A stretch of 64,000 nucleotides of DNA from Beroe ovata (lineage: Eukaryota; Ctenophora; Nuda; Beroida; Beroidae), in NCBI GenBank assembly GCA_946803715.1, contig CAMPET010000029.1:228256-292255 (forward strand), written 5' to 3'. The notes under the pieces were generated by a model. That model worked only from the letters and a program-made list of their open reading frames with translations, was not told where the DNA came from and searched no databases. Positions 1 through 8,583 of the stretch are shown one piece after another. Position numbers and translations under genes: made by a program. The stretch's first letter is position 1. Each line of letters opens with the position of its first letter.

Positions 1-17
1 TGTGTGTGTGTGTGTGT
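1..17. repeat. (TG)n microsatellite at window edge
   Basis: Eight TG units open the window, so the true repeat probably extends further left. On the minus strand it lies in the intron just after the exon that ends at base 33. Confidence 0.8.
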
Positions 18-32
18 CATATGGATACGTAC

Positions 33-485
33 CATTCACAACAGTGTCGACCAAATCGAACACAAAATCTTCCCCATCTTCTACCTCCACCAGATTGTTC
101 CTGTGCAATATCATCTTTGAATCAGATTGATGGATAGAAACAACTCTAGAGCAACGAGAAGCAGAGTTTTAGCAGGTAATGAATCAGTGAATTGATTTCT
201 TCAATCTTCAACACTTCGTCATACTTCGCACATAATTTGATTGTTTTAAGTATAGTGTAATTGATAAGTAGTAGTGTAATTGATAAGTTTAAAACTCATA
301 TCCCCACACCTACTCCCACATAACCCCCCATCCCGCACCCCGTGAACACCCCGTGAACACCCCGTGAACACTCACCACTCCTGCTCTGTGAATCTCCCTG
401 TCAGGATGTCATTGGAAATGGCGGGAACCGGTGCTGGTGTGGATGAAGTGGCTGTCGAGGATCGGGTTGCTTTTCCTTTACTCAT
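33..485 (-). CDS. 5' end of an unidentified gene (exons 376-485 and 33-145)
   Basis: I do not recognise this gene. Exon 1 runs from an ATG at 485 to a GTGAGT-type donor after 376 and encodes a Ser/Thr/Pro/Ala-rich start (MSKGKATRSSTATSS) followed by ISNDILTGRFTEQE. A second exon at 145-33 has a strong pyrimidine tract and AG acceptor and a GTACGT donor. It reads VVSIHQSDSKMILHRNN and then an acidic stretch (LVEVEDGEDFVFDLVD). Joining at the consensus donor would make a TGA codon. A weaker GTGGTG donor four bases earlier keeps the frame, or a small exon is missing between them. The gene leaves the window to the left. Exon 1 is present again at 2708-2817 in the second haplotype copy, with the same reading. 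It starts 232 bases beyond the stop of the F-box gene, on the same strand. Confidence 0.45.
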
Positions 486-716
486 CCTCACATACCCGGT
501 ACCGTATACCCGTCATAAACTATAACGTGAACAGTCTGTGATTATGGATTACAACCAATTAAATAGGGGGGTAATTAATACCTCATTATCTCTCACGAGC
601 TACAGACACAAATTATACACAGTGGCATCACTCTTCTTCGCGCTAATTAACTATTCAAATACACGCCCACCAGATAGCATACCGATAGATTCATCAGATA
701 GATGGGCGAAATTTCA

Positions 717-1883
717 TCAAACTTTTTTGAGAATTATCTTGTTCACAATGTAAATATCCCTCTGCACACAGAAACTGAGAATGATATCAACACTGAGGAA
801 GTCATTAGAGCAGGATAACAAATAGCAGTCATCCGCTGCAAAGTCGATTGTAATTGTGTTGTAAAACTCCTCAGTTATTGGCTTGAGATTACACAGCTGT
901 GAGATGCTGTACTTGCTTACATCCCACAGGTTGTCGGCGTTGTAGCATTTGCTGTGTTTGAGAACAACATCCACTATCGCACAATGGAGTACCTTACCCT
1001 TGAAATTCTCTGTTTTCCAGAGCAGAGCAAAGTCCTTGTCGAGAGTTAGGTTATAGAGTATTGACTCATCGATACCACAGATCACCTTCCCGCCCTCGTT
1101 GTAGAACAGATTACTGAATATTTCGTGGAAAAAGACTTTCTTGAAGTTTCGGAGAGTCACAATAGCAGTTATCCCAAACGAGTCAAGCTCCAAAGCTTTG
1201 TTACAAGCTTTAGTGATCGCAGGGTTTTGTAGATAAAGACTATCAGCGAATAACTTCGAAGTCAGTGGTACTGCATGAACTAGGAAAGCTATAGTGGAAA
1301 TATCATTCCAAACCGCAACCACTGTGTTTCCAACATTGTAAAGTGATATGAGCCTGTCTATAACAACTGGTTGCAGGTCTTTCGGCACATCAGTCTCAGT
1401 CAGCAATTTCCTCTTCCCACTGGATACAGTTCCTTTTCTGGGCCGATATTTCTTATTCTTAGACTCAGCACTTATTATGATTGGGTTGGTGAGGGACCAT
1501 GAGAATTGGTGCAAGTGTTTCAATTCACTCGCTTCATTGGGTAGAGATATCCATCTCAAGGAAAGGAAGAAGGAGGGGTAAACGTCCACATCGTCAGCAA
1601 ACATGTGACGACCATCAAACTTGAGAAGAGCTGCGAATCGCATCTTCTTGAACAACTGTGAAACTGATAAGTTCTTCCTGTTAGTCCAGACAAGTTTTTC
1701 TACGAGGGATCTGTTATTAGTCTTATGTTTTGCAATGATATCACTGACTTTCTGACGAGTTCTGATCTGAATTTCTTGGTGAGCAAGTTCCCTCCAGCAC
1801 TTGGAAACTCTGGAACATTCCAACAGATCATGAAGAAAGAGGTGATGGAAAACATGACACACTATGTCGGTGGATATCATCAC
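717..1883 (-). CDS. F-box domain protein, 388 aa (first copy)
   Basis: Single-exon gene. The N-terminus (DIVCHVFHHLFLHDLLECSR, then VSKCWRELAHQEI) is a clear F-box of about 40 residues, which in SCF ubiquitin ligases binds SKP1. The remaining 340 residues show no leucine-rich, WD40 or Kelch repeats that I can recognise, so the substrate-binding part is unassigned. An in-frame stop lies just upstream of the first Met, so the start at 1883 is supported, although the second Met is equally possible. The protein ends at 717, 232 bases before the next minus-strand gene start. A copy at 3049-4215 differs at only three residues (N/S, K/E, T/S) and is probably the other allele. The F-box call is firm; the function of the C-terminal part is unknown. 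Confidence 0.8.
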   Translation of the reverse strand: MMISTDIVCHVFHHLFLHDLLECSRVSKCWRELAHQEIQIRTRQKVSDIIAKHKTNNRSLVEKLVWTNRKNLSVSQLFKKMRFAALLKFDGRHMFADDVDVYPSFFLSLRWISLPNEASELKHLHQFSWSLTNPIIISAESKNKKYRPRKGTVSSGKRKLLTETDVPKDLQPVVIDRLISLYNVGNTVVAVWNDISTIAFLVHAVPLTSKLFADSLYLQNPAITKACNKALELDSFGITAIVTLRNFKKVFFHEIFSNLFYNEGGKVICGIDESILYNLTLDKDFALLWKTENFKGKVLHCAIVDVVLKHSKCYNADNLWDVSKYSISQLCNLKPITEEFYNTITIDFAADDCYLLSCSNDFLSVDIILSFCVQRDIYIVNKIILKKV

Positions 1884-2232
1884 TCAGAGTTGCCTGAATC
1901 TGATCCGTTTGTGAGAACCAGTCGGATGCTATATTTTGATGCCACTAAGAAATAAATACTGGCGCTATTACACAAAATCCTGTAATTCACTAATGAAACT
2001 CATTCATGGATCATGAGACATGAAAACAAAGTGTCAATCTATCATACAATTCATATCAGAGTAAGACATAGCAAAATAATCTTCTCAAACAGCAAAAAGC
2101 ACAGTAAATAACTCAATCAGTATTTCCATGTGAGAATTTACAATGATATTGGCAGATAGATCTTGACTATTTTGCACATATCACACTCATCTACTATATT
2201 CTGACATGTTGTTAGTTGTAGAATGTTTCACT

Positions 2233-2484
2233 TCATGATGTAGCTTCACTTAGTTTCGCCTGTTCTGCAAGTGCTTTTTCTATCTCAGCCCTGGATATGA
2301 ACAGATGAGAAAGTAGGAAACATTACGACATGACAATTTCTAGTTGATCAATGAGAATGAGTTTGGCATAATGACTCAGCATCATAGTTAGTACTCACTG
2401 TTTTGCAGCATTCTCTTCAGATATTCTACGCTGCTCTTCTTCTAACTCTGCCTTCTTCTTGGCTTCTTCCTCTAACTTCTTCTT
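2233..2484 (-). CDS. Truncated copy of the DYDC-like gene, exons 2 (part) and 3
   Basis: Exon 3 (2233-2290) and the 3' part of exon 2 (2399-2484) of the DPY30-motif gene found complete at 4565-5092. It stops at the N at 2485, which is a contig edge, so the truncation is an assembly effect rather than a mutation. Confidence 0.75.
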
Positions 2485-2707
2485 NCACGATATGACACCA
2501 CTGCACATGCTAAGGCTGTTACTCATCCGTATAAAAGTTGTTAACATCTATTAGGGAAGAATAAGAATACTTTTCTTATCTTTATGGTGTGCTTAGAAGA
2601 ACTATGGCATTGATTCGAAAATTCTGGATATAGTAAGCCTAATTGCTCAAGCGAATCATCGACAAAGAGAAGATGCTTTGGATTCCTCGACTAATATGCA
2701 CNCTCAC

Positions 2708-2817
2708 CACTCCTGCTCTGTGAATCTCCCTGTCAGGATGTCATTGGAAATGGCGGGAACCGGTGCTGGTGTGGATGAAGTGGCTGTCGAGGATCGGGTT
2801 GCTTTTCCTTTACTCAT
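2708..2817 (-). CDS. Second copy of exon 1 of the unidentified gene
   Basis: Translation is identical to exon 1 at 376-485. The donor lies five bases from the N at 2702, so the rest of this allele is not in the scaffold at this position. Confidence 0.5.
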
Positions 2818-3048
2818 CCTCACATACCCGGTACCGTATACCCGTCATAAACTATAACGTGAACAGTCTGTGATTATGGATTACAACCAATTAAATAGGG
2901 GGGTAATTAATACCTCATTATCTCTCACGAGCTACAGACACAAATTATACACAGTGGCATCACTCTTCTTCGCGCTAATTAACTATTCAAATACACGCCC
3001 ACCAGATAGCATACCGATAGATTCATCAGATAGATGGGCGAAATTTCA

Positions 3049-4215
3049 TCAAACTTTTTTGAGAATTATCTTGTTCACAATGTAAATATCCCTCTGCACA
3101 CAGAAACTGAGAATGATATCAACACTGAGGAAGTCATTAGAGCAGGATAACAAATAGCAGTCATCCGCTGCAAAGTCGATTGTAATTGTGTTGTAAAACT
3201 CCTCAGTTATTGGCTTGAGATTACACAGCTGTGAGATGCTGTACTTGCTTACATCCCACAGGTTGTCGGCGTTGTAGCATTTGCTGTGTTTGAGAACAAC
3301 ATCCACTATCGCACAATGGAGTACCTTACCCTTGAAATTCTCTGTTTTCCAGAGCAGAGCAAAGTCCTTGTCGAGAGTTAGGTTATAGAGTATTGACTCA
3401 TCGATACCACAGATCACCTTCCCGCCCTCATTGTAGAACAGATTACTGAATATTTCGTGGAAAAAGACTTTCTTGAAGTTCCGGAGAGTCACAATAGCAG
3501 TTATCCCAAACGAGTCAAGCTCCAAAGCTTTGTTACAAGCTTTAGAGATTGCAGGGTTTTGCAGATAAAGACTATCAGCGAATAACTTCGAAGTCAGTGG
3601 TACTGCATGAACTAGGAAAGCTATAGTGGAAATATCATTCCAAACCGCAACCACTGTGTTTCCAACGTTGTAAAGTGATATGAGCCTGTCTATAACAACT
3701 GGTTGCAGGTCTTCGGGCACATCAGTCTCAGTCAGCAATTTCCTCTTCCCACTGGACACAGTTCCTTTCCTGGGCCGATATTTCTTATTCTTAGACTCAG
3801 CACTTATTATGATTGGGTTGGTGAGGGACCATGAGAATTGGTGCAAGTGTTTCAATTCACTCGCTTCACTGGGTAGAGATATCCATCTCAAGGAAAGGAA
3901 GAAGGAGGGGTAAACGTCCACATCGTCAGCAAACATGTGACGACCATCAAACTTGAGAAGAGCTGCGAATCGCATCTTCTTGAACAACTGTGAAACTGAT
4001 AAGTTCTTCCTGTTAGTCCAGACAAGTTTTTCTACGAGGGATCTGTTATTAGTCTTATGTTTTGCAATGATATCACTGACTTTCTGACGAGTTCTGATCT
4101 GAATTTCTTGGTGAGCAAGTTCCCTCCAGCACTTGGAAACTCTGGAACATTCCAACAGATCATGAAGAAAGAGGTGATGGAAAACATGACACACTATGTC
4201 GGTGGATATCATCAC
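3049..4215 (-). CDS. F-box domain protein, 388 aa (second copy)
   Basis: Same protein as 717-1883 with three substitutions, two of them conservative. The flanking noncoding DNA is as similar as the coding part, which argues for an allele rather than a selected paralogue. See the first copy for the domain description. Confidence 0.8.
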   Translation of the reverse strand: MMISTDIVCHVFHHLFLHDLLECSRVSKCWRELAHQEIQIRTRQKVSDIIAKHKTNNRSLVEKLVWTNRKNLSVSQLFKKMRFAALLKFDGRHMFADDVDVYPSFFLSLRWISLPSEASELKHLHQFSWSLTNPIIISAESKNKKYRPRKGTVSSGKRKLLTETDVPEDLQPVVIDRLISLYNVGNTVVAVWNDISTIAFLVHAVPLTSKLFADSLYLQNPAISKACNKALELDSFGITAIVTLRNFKKVFFHEIFSNLFYNEGGKVICGIDESILYNLTLDKDFALLWKTENFKGKVLHCAIVDVVLKHSKCYNADNLWDVSKYSISQLCNLKPITEEFYNTITIDFAADDCYLLSCSNDFLSVDIILSFCVQRDIYIVNKIILKKV

Positions 4216-4564
4216 TCAGAGTTGCCTGAATCTGATCCGTTTGTGAGAACCAGTCGGATGCTATATTTTGATGCCACTAAGAAATAAATACTGGCGCTAT
4301 TACACAAAATCCTGTAATTCACTAATGAAACTCATTCATGGATCATGAGACATGAAAACAAAGTGTCAATCTATCATACAATTCATATCAGAGTAAGACA
4401 TAGCAAAATAATCTTCTCAAACAGCAAAAAGCACAGTAAATAACTCAATCAGTATTTCCATGTGAGAATTTACAATGATATTGGCAGATAGATCTTGACT
4501 ATTTTGCACATATCACACTCATCTACTATATTCTGACATGTTGTTAGTTGTAGAATGTTTCACT

Positions 4565-5092
4565 TCATGATGTAGCTTCACTTAGTTTCGCCTGTTCTGC
4601 AAGTGCTTTTTCTATCTCAGCCCTGGATATGAACAGATGAGAAAGTAGGAAACAATACGACATGACAATTTCTAGTTGAGAATGGGTTTGGCATAATGAC
4701 TCAGCATCATAGTTAGTACTCACTGTTTTGCAGCATTCTCTTCAGATATTCTACGCTGCTCTTCTTCTAACTCTGCCTTCTTCTTGGCTTCTTCCTCTAA
4801 CTTCTTCTTTTCTGCTGCGAGTCTTTCTTCATTTTTAGCCTCCTAAAGATCAGCATAATAGGTATTCCCAAGATTTAAAGTCACCTTAATAAAATGTTCA
4901 TTGCTCACCCTCATTTTTACTAGCATTATAACTAACCTCTGATTTCTTCACTTGGTTCTCTTTGTATCTCAGCAGCCAAAGTGCAATATATTCTATAGGA
5001 TCAGCTGGTCTTTTGAGAGCAACTTCAGTCAATGCTTCAGTAATTGGAGCACCAATCCATTTTTTCAAATAATCTGATTCAACTACAGACAT
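4565..5092 (-). CDS. DPY30-motif protein, DYDC1/2-like, 110 aa
   Basis: Three exons: 4937-5092, 4724-4842 and 4565-4622, all with GT-AG junctions and matching phases. Exon 1 encodes a DPY30-type dimerisation motif: YLKKWIGAPITEALTEVA then LKRPADPIEYIALWLLRY. This is the hallmark of the DYDC family (TEALAEVA-x-RPxDPIEYLALWL). Exons 2 and 3 encode a highly charged coiled coil rich in Lys and Glu, as in DYDC1 and DYDC2. In animals this family is linked to cilia, flagella and sperm radial-spoke type complexes, where the DPY30 motif docks on amphipathic helices. That role is inferred from the family. A Met at 5092 begins the protein four residues before the motif, which is normal for this family. 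Confidence 0.8.
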
Positions 5093-6720
5093 TCTAAGTG
5101 TAAATTTTAATCAAATCCGTGCATTGCTTAACTAAATCTTTAGAGTCATCATGTGCCTTGATTCAACTCATACAGGCAAACAGATAAAGAGTGTGATTCT
5201 ATAGTATGTAGGTATACACTTGAAAACCTATCAAATTGCATGGTACATATTGGAAGCATAACTTAATAACAATAGCCTCAGCAATTCATGATATATTGAA
5301 TGGGGAGTGAAAAATTGAAATCTGGCAGTCTGGAAGAGGTTCAACCCTTAAAAGCTGACATCTGCTTCTTCATCAAAAAAAGCAGTCATTGATTAAAAAG
5401 CAGACATCATCTAAAAAGTGGATGTCTGCCTTTTGAATTGTTATGTCATTCACTACTAAAGAAGCACTCTGATCCATCTATCTTATTCCTTGTGCCTCTC
5501 CAAAAGCAGCACCCTTCTTTCCACATGGACATCCGTCATCCACCAACAATTCTGTTGGCTAGTCATGGTGTCTTGTATTCCGTGTTGAAAAACCACCCAA
5601 AAAGTGGACGTTCACTTTCTTAAAATGATATCTGCTTTGGATATGGAAAAAGTGTGATAAAAATAGATTATGTAAATCATATAATTGTTATGGTTTTGAA
5701 CCATCACAAGTTGCAAGAAGTTAGGAAACAAACATTCATAACCATTCAAAAACTCCACCTTTACCGCAGGTGTCCAATTAAGCAAAGTTTCCTGTAGCCA
5801 GTTTCTGGTGGCCAGAAAATATGAAAAAAGGGTGACATTAGATCTTGCTGCTCACCACAATATTCACTTGAAGTGAACTTGTTGGTTTTCAAGTACAAAG
5901 TTAGAAAAGTCTTGCAGATTGATGTCTCAAAAGAATCTTACTTTTCTGAAAGATATCCCATCATGAAGTAAGTGTGACATTATACGAAAAGAGTGTGACA
6001 TGATACGAAAATAGTGTGACATAATACAAAAAAGTGTGACATAATACGAAAAAAGTATGACATAGTACGAAAAAGTGTGACATTATCAAAGTGTGAATCA
6101 ACTCTAATAAACACTTAAGACTGATCCCTACAAGACTTCACTAGTAAGTACCCTAGTCTGGGCGCCCAGAATAAAACATTTATATAACAACTTATTGCAT
6201 CAAACTTACATGCAAAAGTTAAAGAATTATTATCAACAGTTGATTAAGTAAAATAGAATAGAATACAATGATTTTGACAGAGGATCAACTCAAATATTCA
6301 ACTGCATTCTCGAAAAATTACATGAAAAATTATCATGAAAAAGTGTGACATAAAACGATAAGTGTGGGAAAAACACCCAAAATAACACATTTTACTACAT
6401 CAGACATATCAGCCAGGAGGTAAATAGGTAATATAATATATATTTCAACATCACACATATGAGGTGCATATTTGGCCACATTTNTTATATATATTAAGCT
6501 GAGTGACATTTGGGCAATACGCACCCAATTATAAGTGTGATGTAACAAGCTACTGTTACCCCGCGCTGAGCTGCATTTCTGCAACATTTCAACTTTTAAG
6601 AACAATGTGTTTTGGCCGTCGATGGTAGCTATATTGTATATATATTGTCGCGAGAATTTTATTGCGCGCACTGCAAATTTTATTAACCTCGCGCAAATTA
6701 TTTTTGCGCCGCTTGCTTGT
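5093..6720. other. Intergenic, AT-rich, no gene seen
   Basis: I see no convincing coding exon. The stretch holds small repeats: AAAGCAGACATC-type motifs near 5340-5430 in both orientations, and the 21-base repeats at 5971-6096 described separately. One ambiguous base lies at 6484. Confidence 0.6.
5971..6096. repeat. Tandem repeat of about 21 bases, unit AGTGTGACATAATACGAAAA
   Basis: About six imperfect tandem units, with single-base changes between units, and two further isolated units near 6341-6367. The units are directly adjacent with no unique spacers. Confidence 0.8.
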
Positions 6721-6885
6721 CAAATTTTATTTGACCTCTGTTTCTCGCGCTCGGCGCGCGCACTTTTATCAAAGGCCGAAACAGTTTCGAACCTTCGATG
6801 AAGGCACACGCGCGAGAAACTCAGAAACAGGTCAGGTGACATCTGACTTAATGATCGATGATAGACCCTGTCAAGAATTTCGTTT
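6721..6885. repeat. GC-rich hairpin element, copy 1
   Basis: Contains inverted segments (GTTTCTCGCGC ... GCGCGAGAAAC) around a core AACAGTTTCG..CCTTCGATGAAGG. The same arrangement recurs at 31536-31680, including the flank GACCCTGTC(A/G)AGAA. The strong CpG richness contrasts with the AT-rich surroundings. Confidence 0.65.
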
Positions 6886-6997
6886 CGCGCGCGCGCGGCG
6901 CAAACTTATCCTCCAGGATATCTTTTTGGACAGCTGCCATCCCTCTTTGTCTCTACTACCCAAGTTTCTCCACAGTCCACTTGCTCTTTTGGAAAAT

Positions 6998-8045
6998 TAT
7001 CCTATGGCCCCGACTTCGATTGTAAATACCCATGGTATATTGGTATCCACACGCCCATCTCTCTGATGTTCTCCGCAAGCCTTTTGTACTAAGTCTTCTT
7101 TATCTCCCTCCACTTTGCCATATTTTCTTACGCTGGGGATGTCAGTTCAATCATTATCACTGTTTTGGTTGTCTCTGACTAGATAACTACATCTGGTCTG
7201 TCTGATGTAGTTATGATTTCGTGCAGAAAATGGATCTGATTCTTCCTTGTATCAATGTTTATCTTCCTATCTGTTGCTGAATCCAGGAAACCAACCAGTT
7301 TCTTCTTTCCTCCCTTTACTTTTCTCACTCTTTGACCTTTCTCCACAAACTTGATTCTGTTGATGGGTTCAAGTTCTGAGGTAGGCTCAGTTACAGAGTC
7401 TATCTTATTTTTCAGTGCTCCTGTAATCACTTTGAGTATACTGTTGTGCCTGTATGACACTCTTCCTTGGTCCAAGCAGAATATGCGGTAGTCGTGCATT
7501 CTGGTTCTTTTCTTTTGCTCCACCCTCTCAGGTTCTTGGGATGCGGTAGGGTGTCTTGAACAGCATTCATGTAGAAGGACTGCATACTTGTGCTCATTCA
7601 ATACATCATCTCTTTCCACTTCAAGTCCATCTCTATGACCTCATCCCACTTTGTCCATTTGCTTTGCTAGCTAAGCTTGTAATATGTTGGATCATCTCTT
7701 CATCTGTCACTTCACCTGTTAATTCATTCCTCATTAGTGGTTGACTGGAGTAAACCCTGTGCCCTAATCCTCTTCTATCATTTTGGCTTTTGAACCTGCC
7801 GGCATATGTGACACGTTGCACTGCCTTGTATAGTTTCTCTGCTGGATTCCATTTTCTCTCTTGCCGAGGAGGCTCTTCTCACATCTCTGTCTCTGCTGCA
7901 ACACAATATGATTTCTTTTCTCACTTGGCCTTGCATGCAAACACTCCGTATGTCCCTGATTCCAAGACCAGATATGAAATCTGACAGTGCTATACTTTGT
8001 TCCTGTAGGATTACTCTCTACCCTGGCATGCTGGCGGGACTTCAT
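6998..8045 (-). pseudogene. Decayed retroelement tail (reverse-transcriptase-associated region)
   Basis: Read on the minus strand, 7179-7619 contains DQGRVSYRHNSILKVI and ends TSDRPDVVI. After a stop (probably an eroded Trp codon) it continues SETTKTVIMIELTSP, then KYKRLAENIREMGVW down to about 7000. The motifs GRxxxRHNSVL, RPDVV(I/L)W and VIMIELTxPWE are the conserved tail that follows reverse transcriptase in many elements of marine invertebrate genomes. Further 5' fragments (e.g. 7633-7821, GRFKSQNDRRGLGHRVYSS) are in other frames. Stops and frameshifts show that it is dead. The family assignment rests on motif memory only. Confidence 0.5.
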
Positions 8046-8105
8046 CCTTTGCCATGAGAGCAGAATAACTATTGCACGGCGCGGACAGGAGGGAAAATCC
8101 CTACA
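8004..8105. repeat. Small inverted-repeat element, copy a
   Basis: Begins TGTAGGATTACTCTCTACCC and ends GGAGGGAAAATCCCTACA, so the termini are imperfect inverted repeats. The middle holds GCTGGCGGGA and GCACGGCGCGGAC, shared with the copies at 27225, 45848 and 60342. Confidence 0.7.
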
Positions 8106-8583
8106 ATGCTATACAGCTATACTACAATTTGCATAGTTGTTATTGATGTCATAGCCATACTTGATATGTGGTATGGTGTGCTGCATGATGTGCTGCACTT
8201 GGCATGGTAGCAGGCATTATAATCAATGATGATATGGCAATCATCTTGAGAGATGGATCAACCTATAATCAGGGTTTTGCCTGGCTGGGTCCCCCTGAGG
8301 CCAGTGGTAAAGCAGCAAGCACCACTGTCCACTAAACAGCTCCACTGATAGTCCTGCTGAGCAAAGACAGGACTACCATTGATAGTCAATCAGGGTTCAA
8401 AAATACTGTCAAGATATCAATCTGCAAAACTCTTTCCTATTCTGTTGGTACTTGAACAGATGAAAGACTTGCTCTTGCATCTATTTTTATTTTTGAATTC
8501 CATATCCAAATTAAACACTCTATCCTTCCAGGATAGGATTATAGGAAGTTGTATTAATATCTAGTGTTGTACATGAGGGACAA

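Larger units (their letters stand above)
371..2484. repeat. Left copy of a 2.1-kb near-identical duplication (probable haplotype 1)
   Basis: Bases 371-2484 match 2703-4809 almost base for base, with scattered single-base differences and one small indel near 2350/4680. The left copy ends exactly at the N at 2485, and the right copy begins exactly after the N at 2702. The short piece 2486-2701 is unique. This is the pattern expected when two allelic contigs are scaffolded in series rather than merged. Confidence 0.8.
2703..4809. repeat. Right copy of the 2.1-kb duplication (probable haplotype 2)
   Basis: Partner of 371-2484. It carries the same first exon of the unidentified gene (2708-2817), the same F-box gene and the 3' part of the DYDC-like gene. 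Unlike the left copy, it continues into the 5' exon of the DYDC-like gene. Confidence 0.8.

Noticed and set aside
3049..4215. A true second F-box paralogue
   Set aside because: Noncoding flanks are as similar as coding DNA and the copy boundaries are N bases, which favours an allele.
5971..6096. CRISPR-like array
   Set aside because: Units are directly adjacent without unique spacers, in an animal genome; it is a simple tandem repeat.
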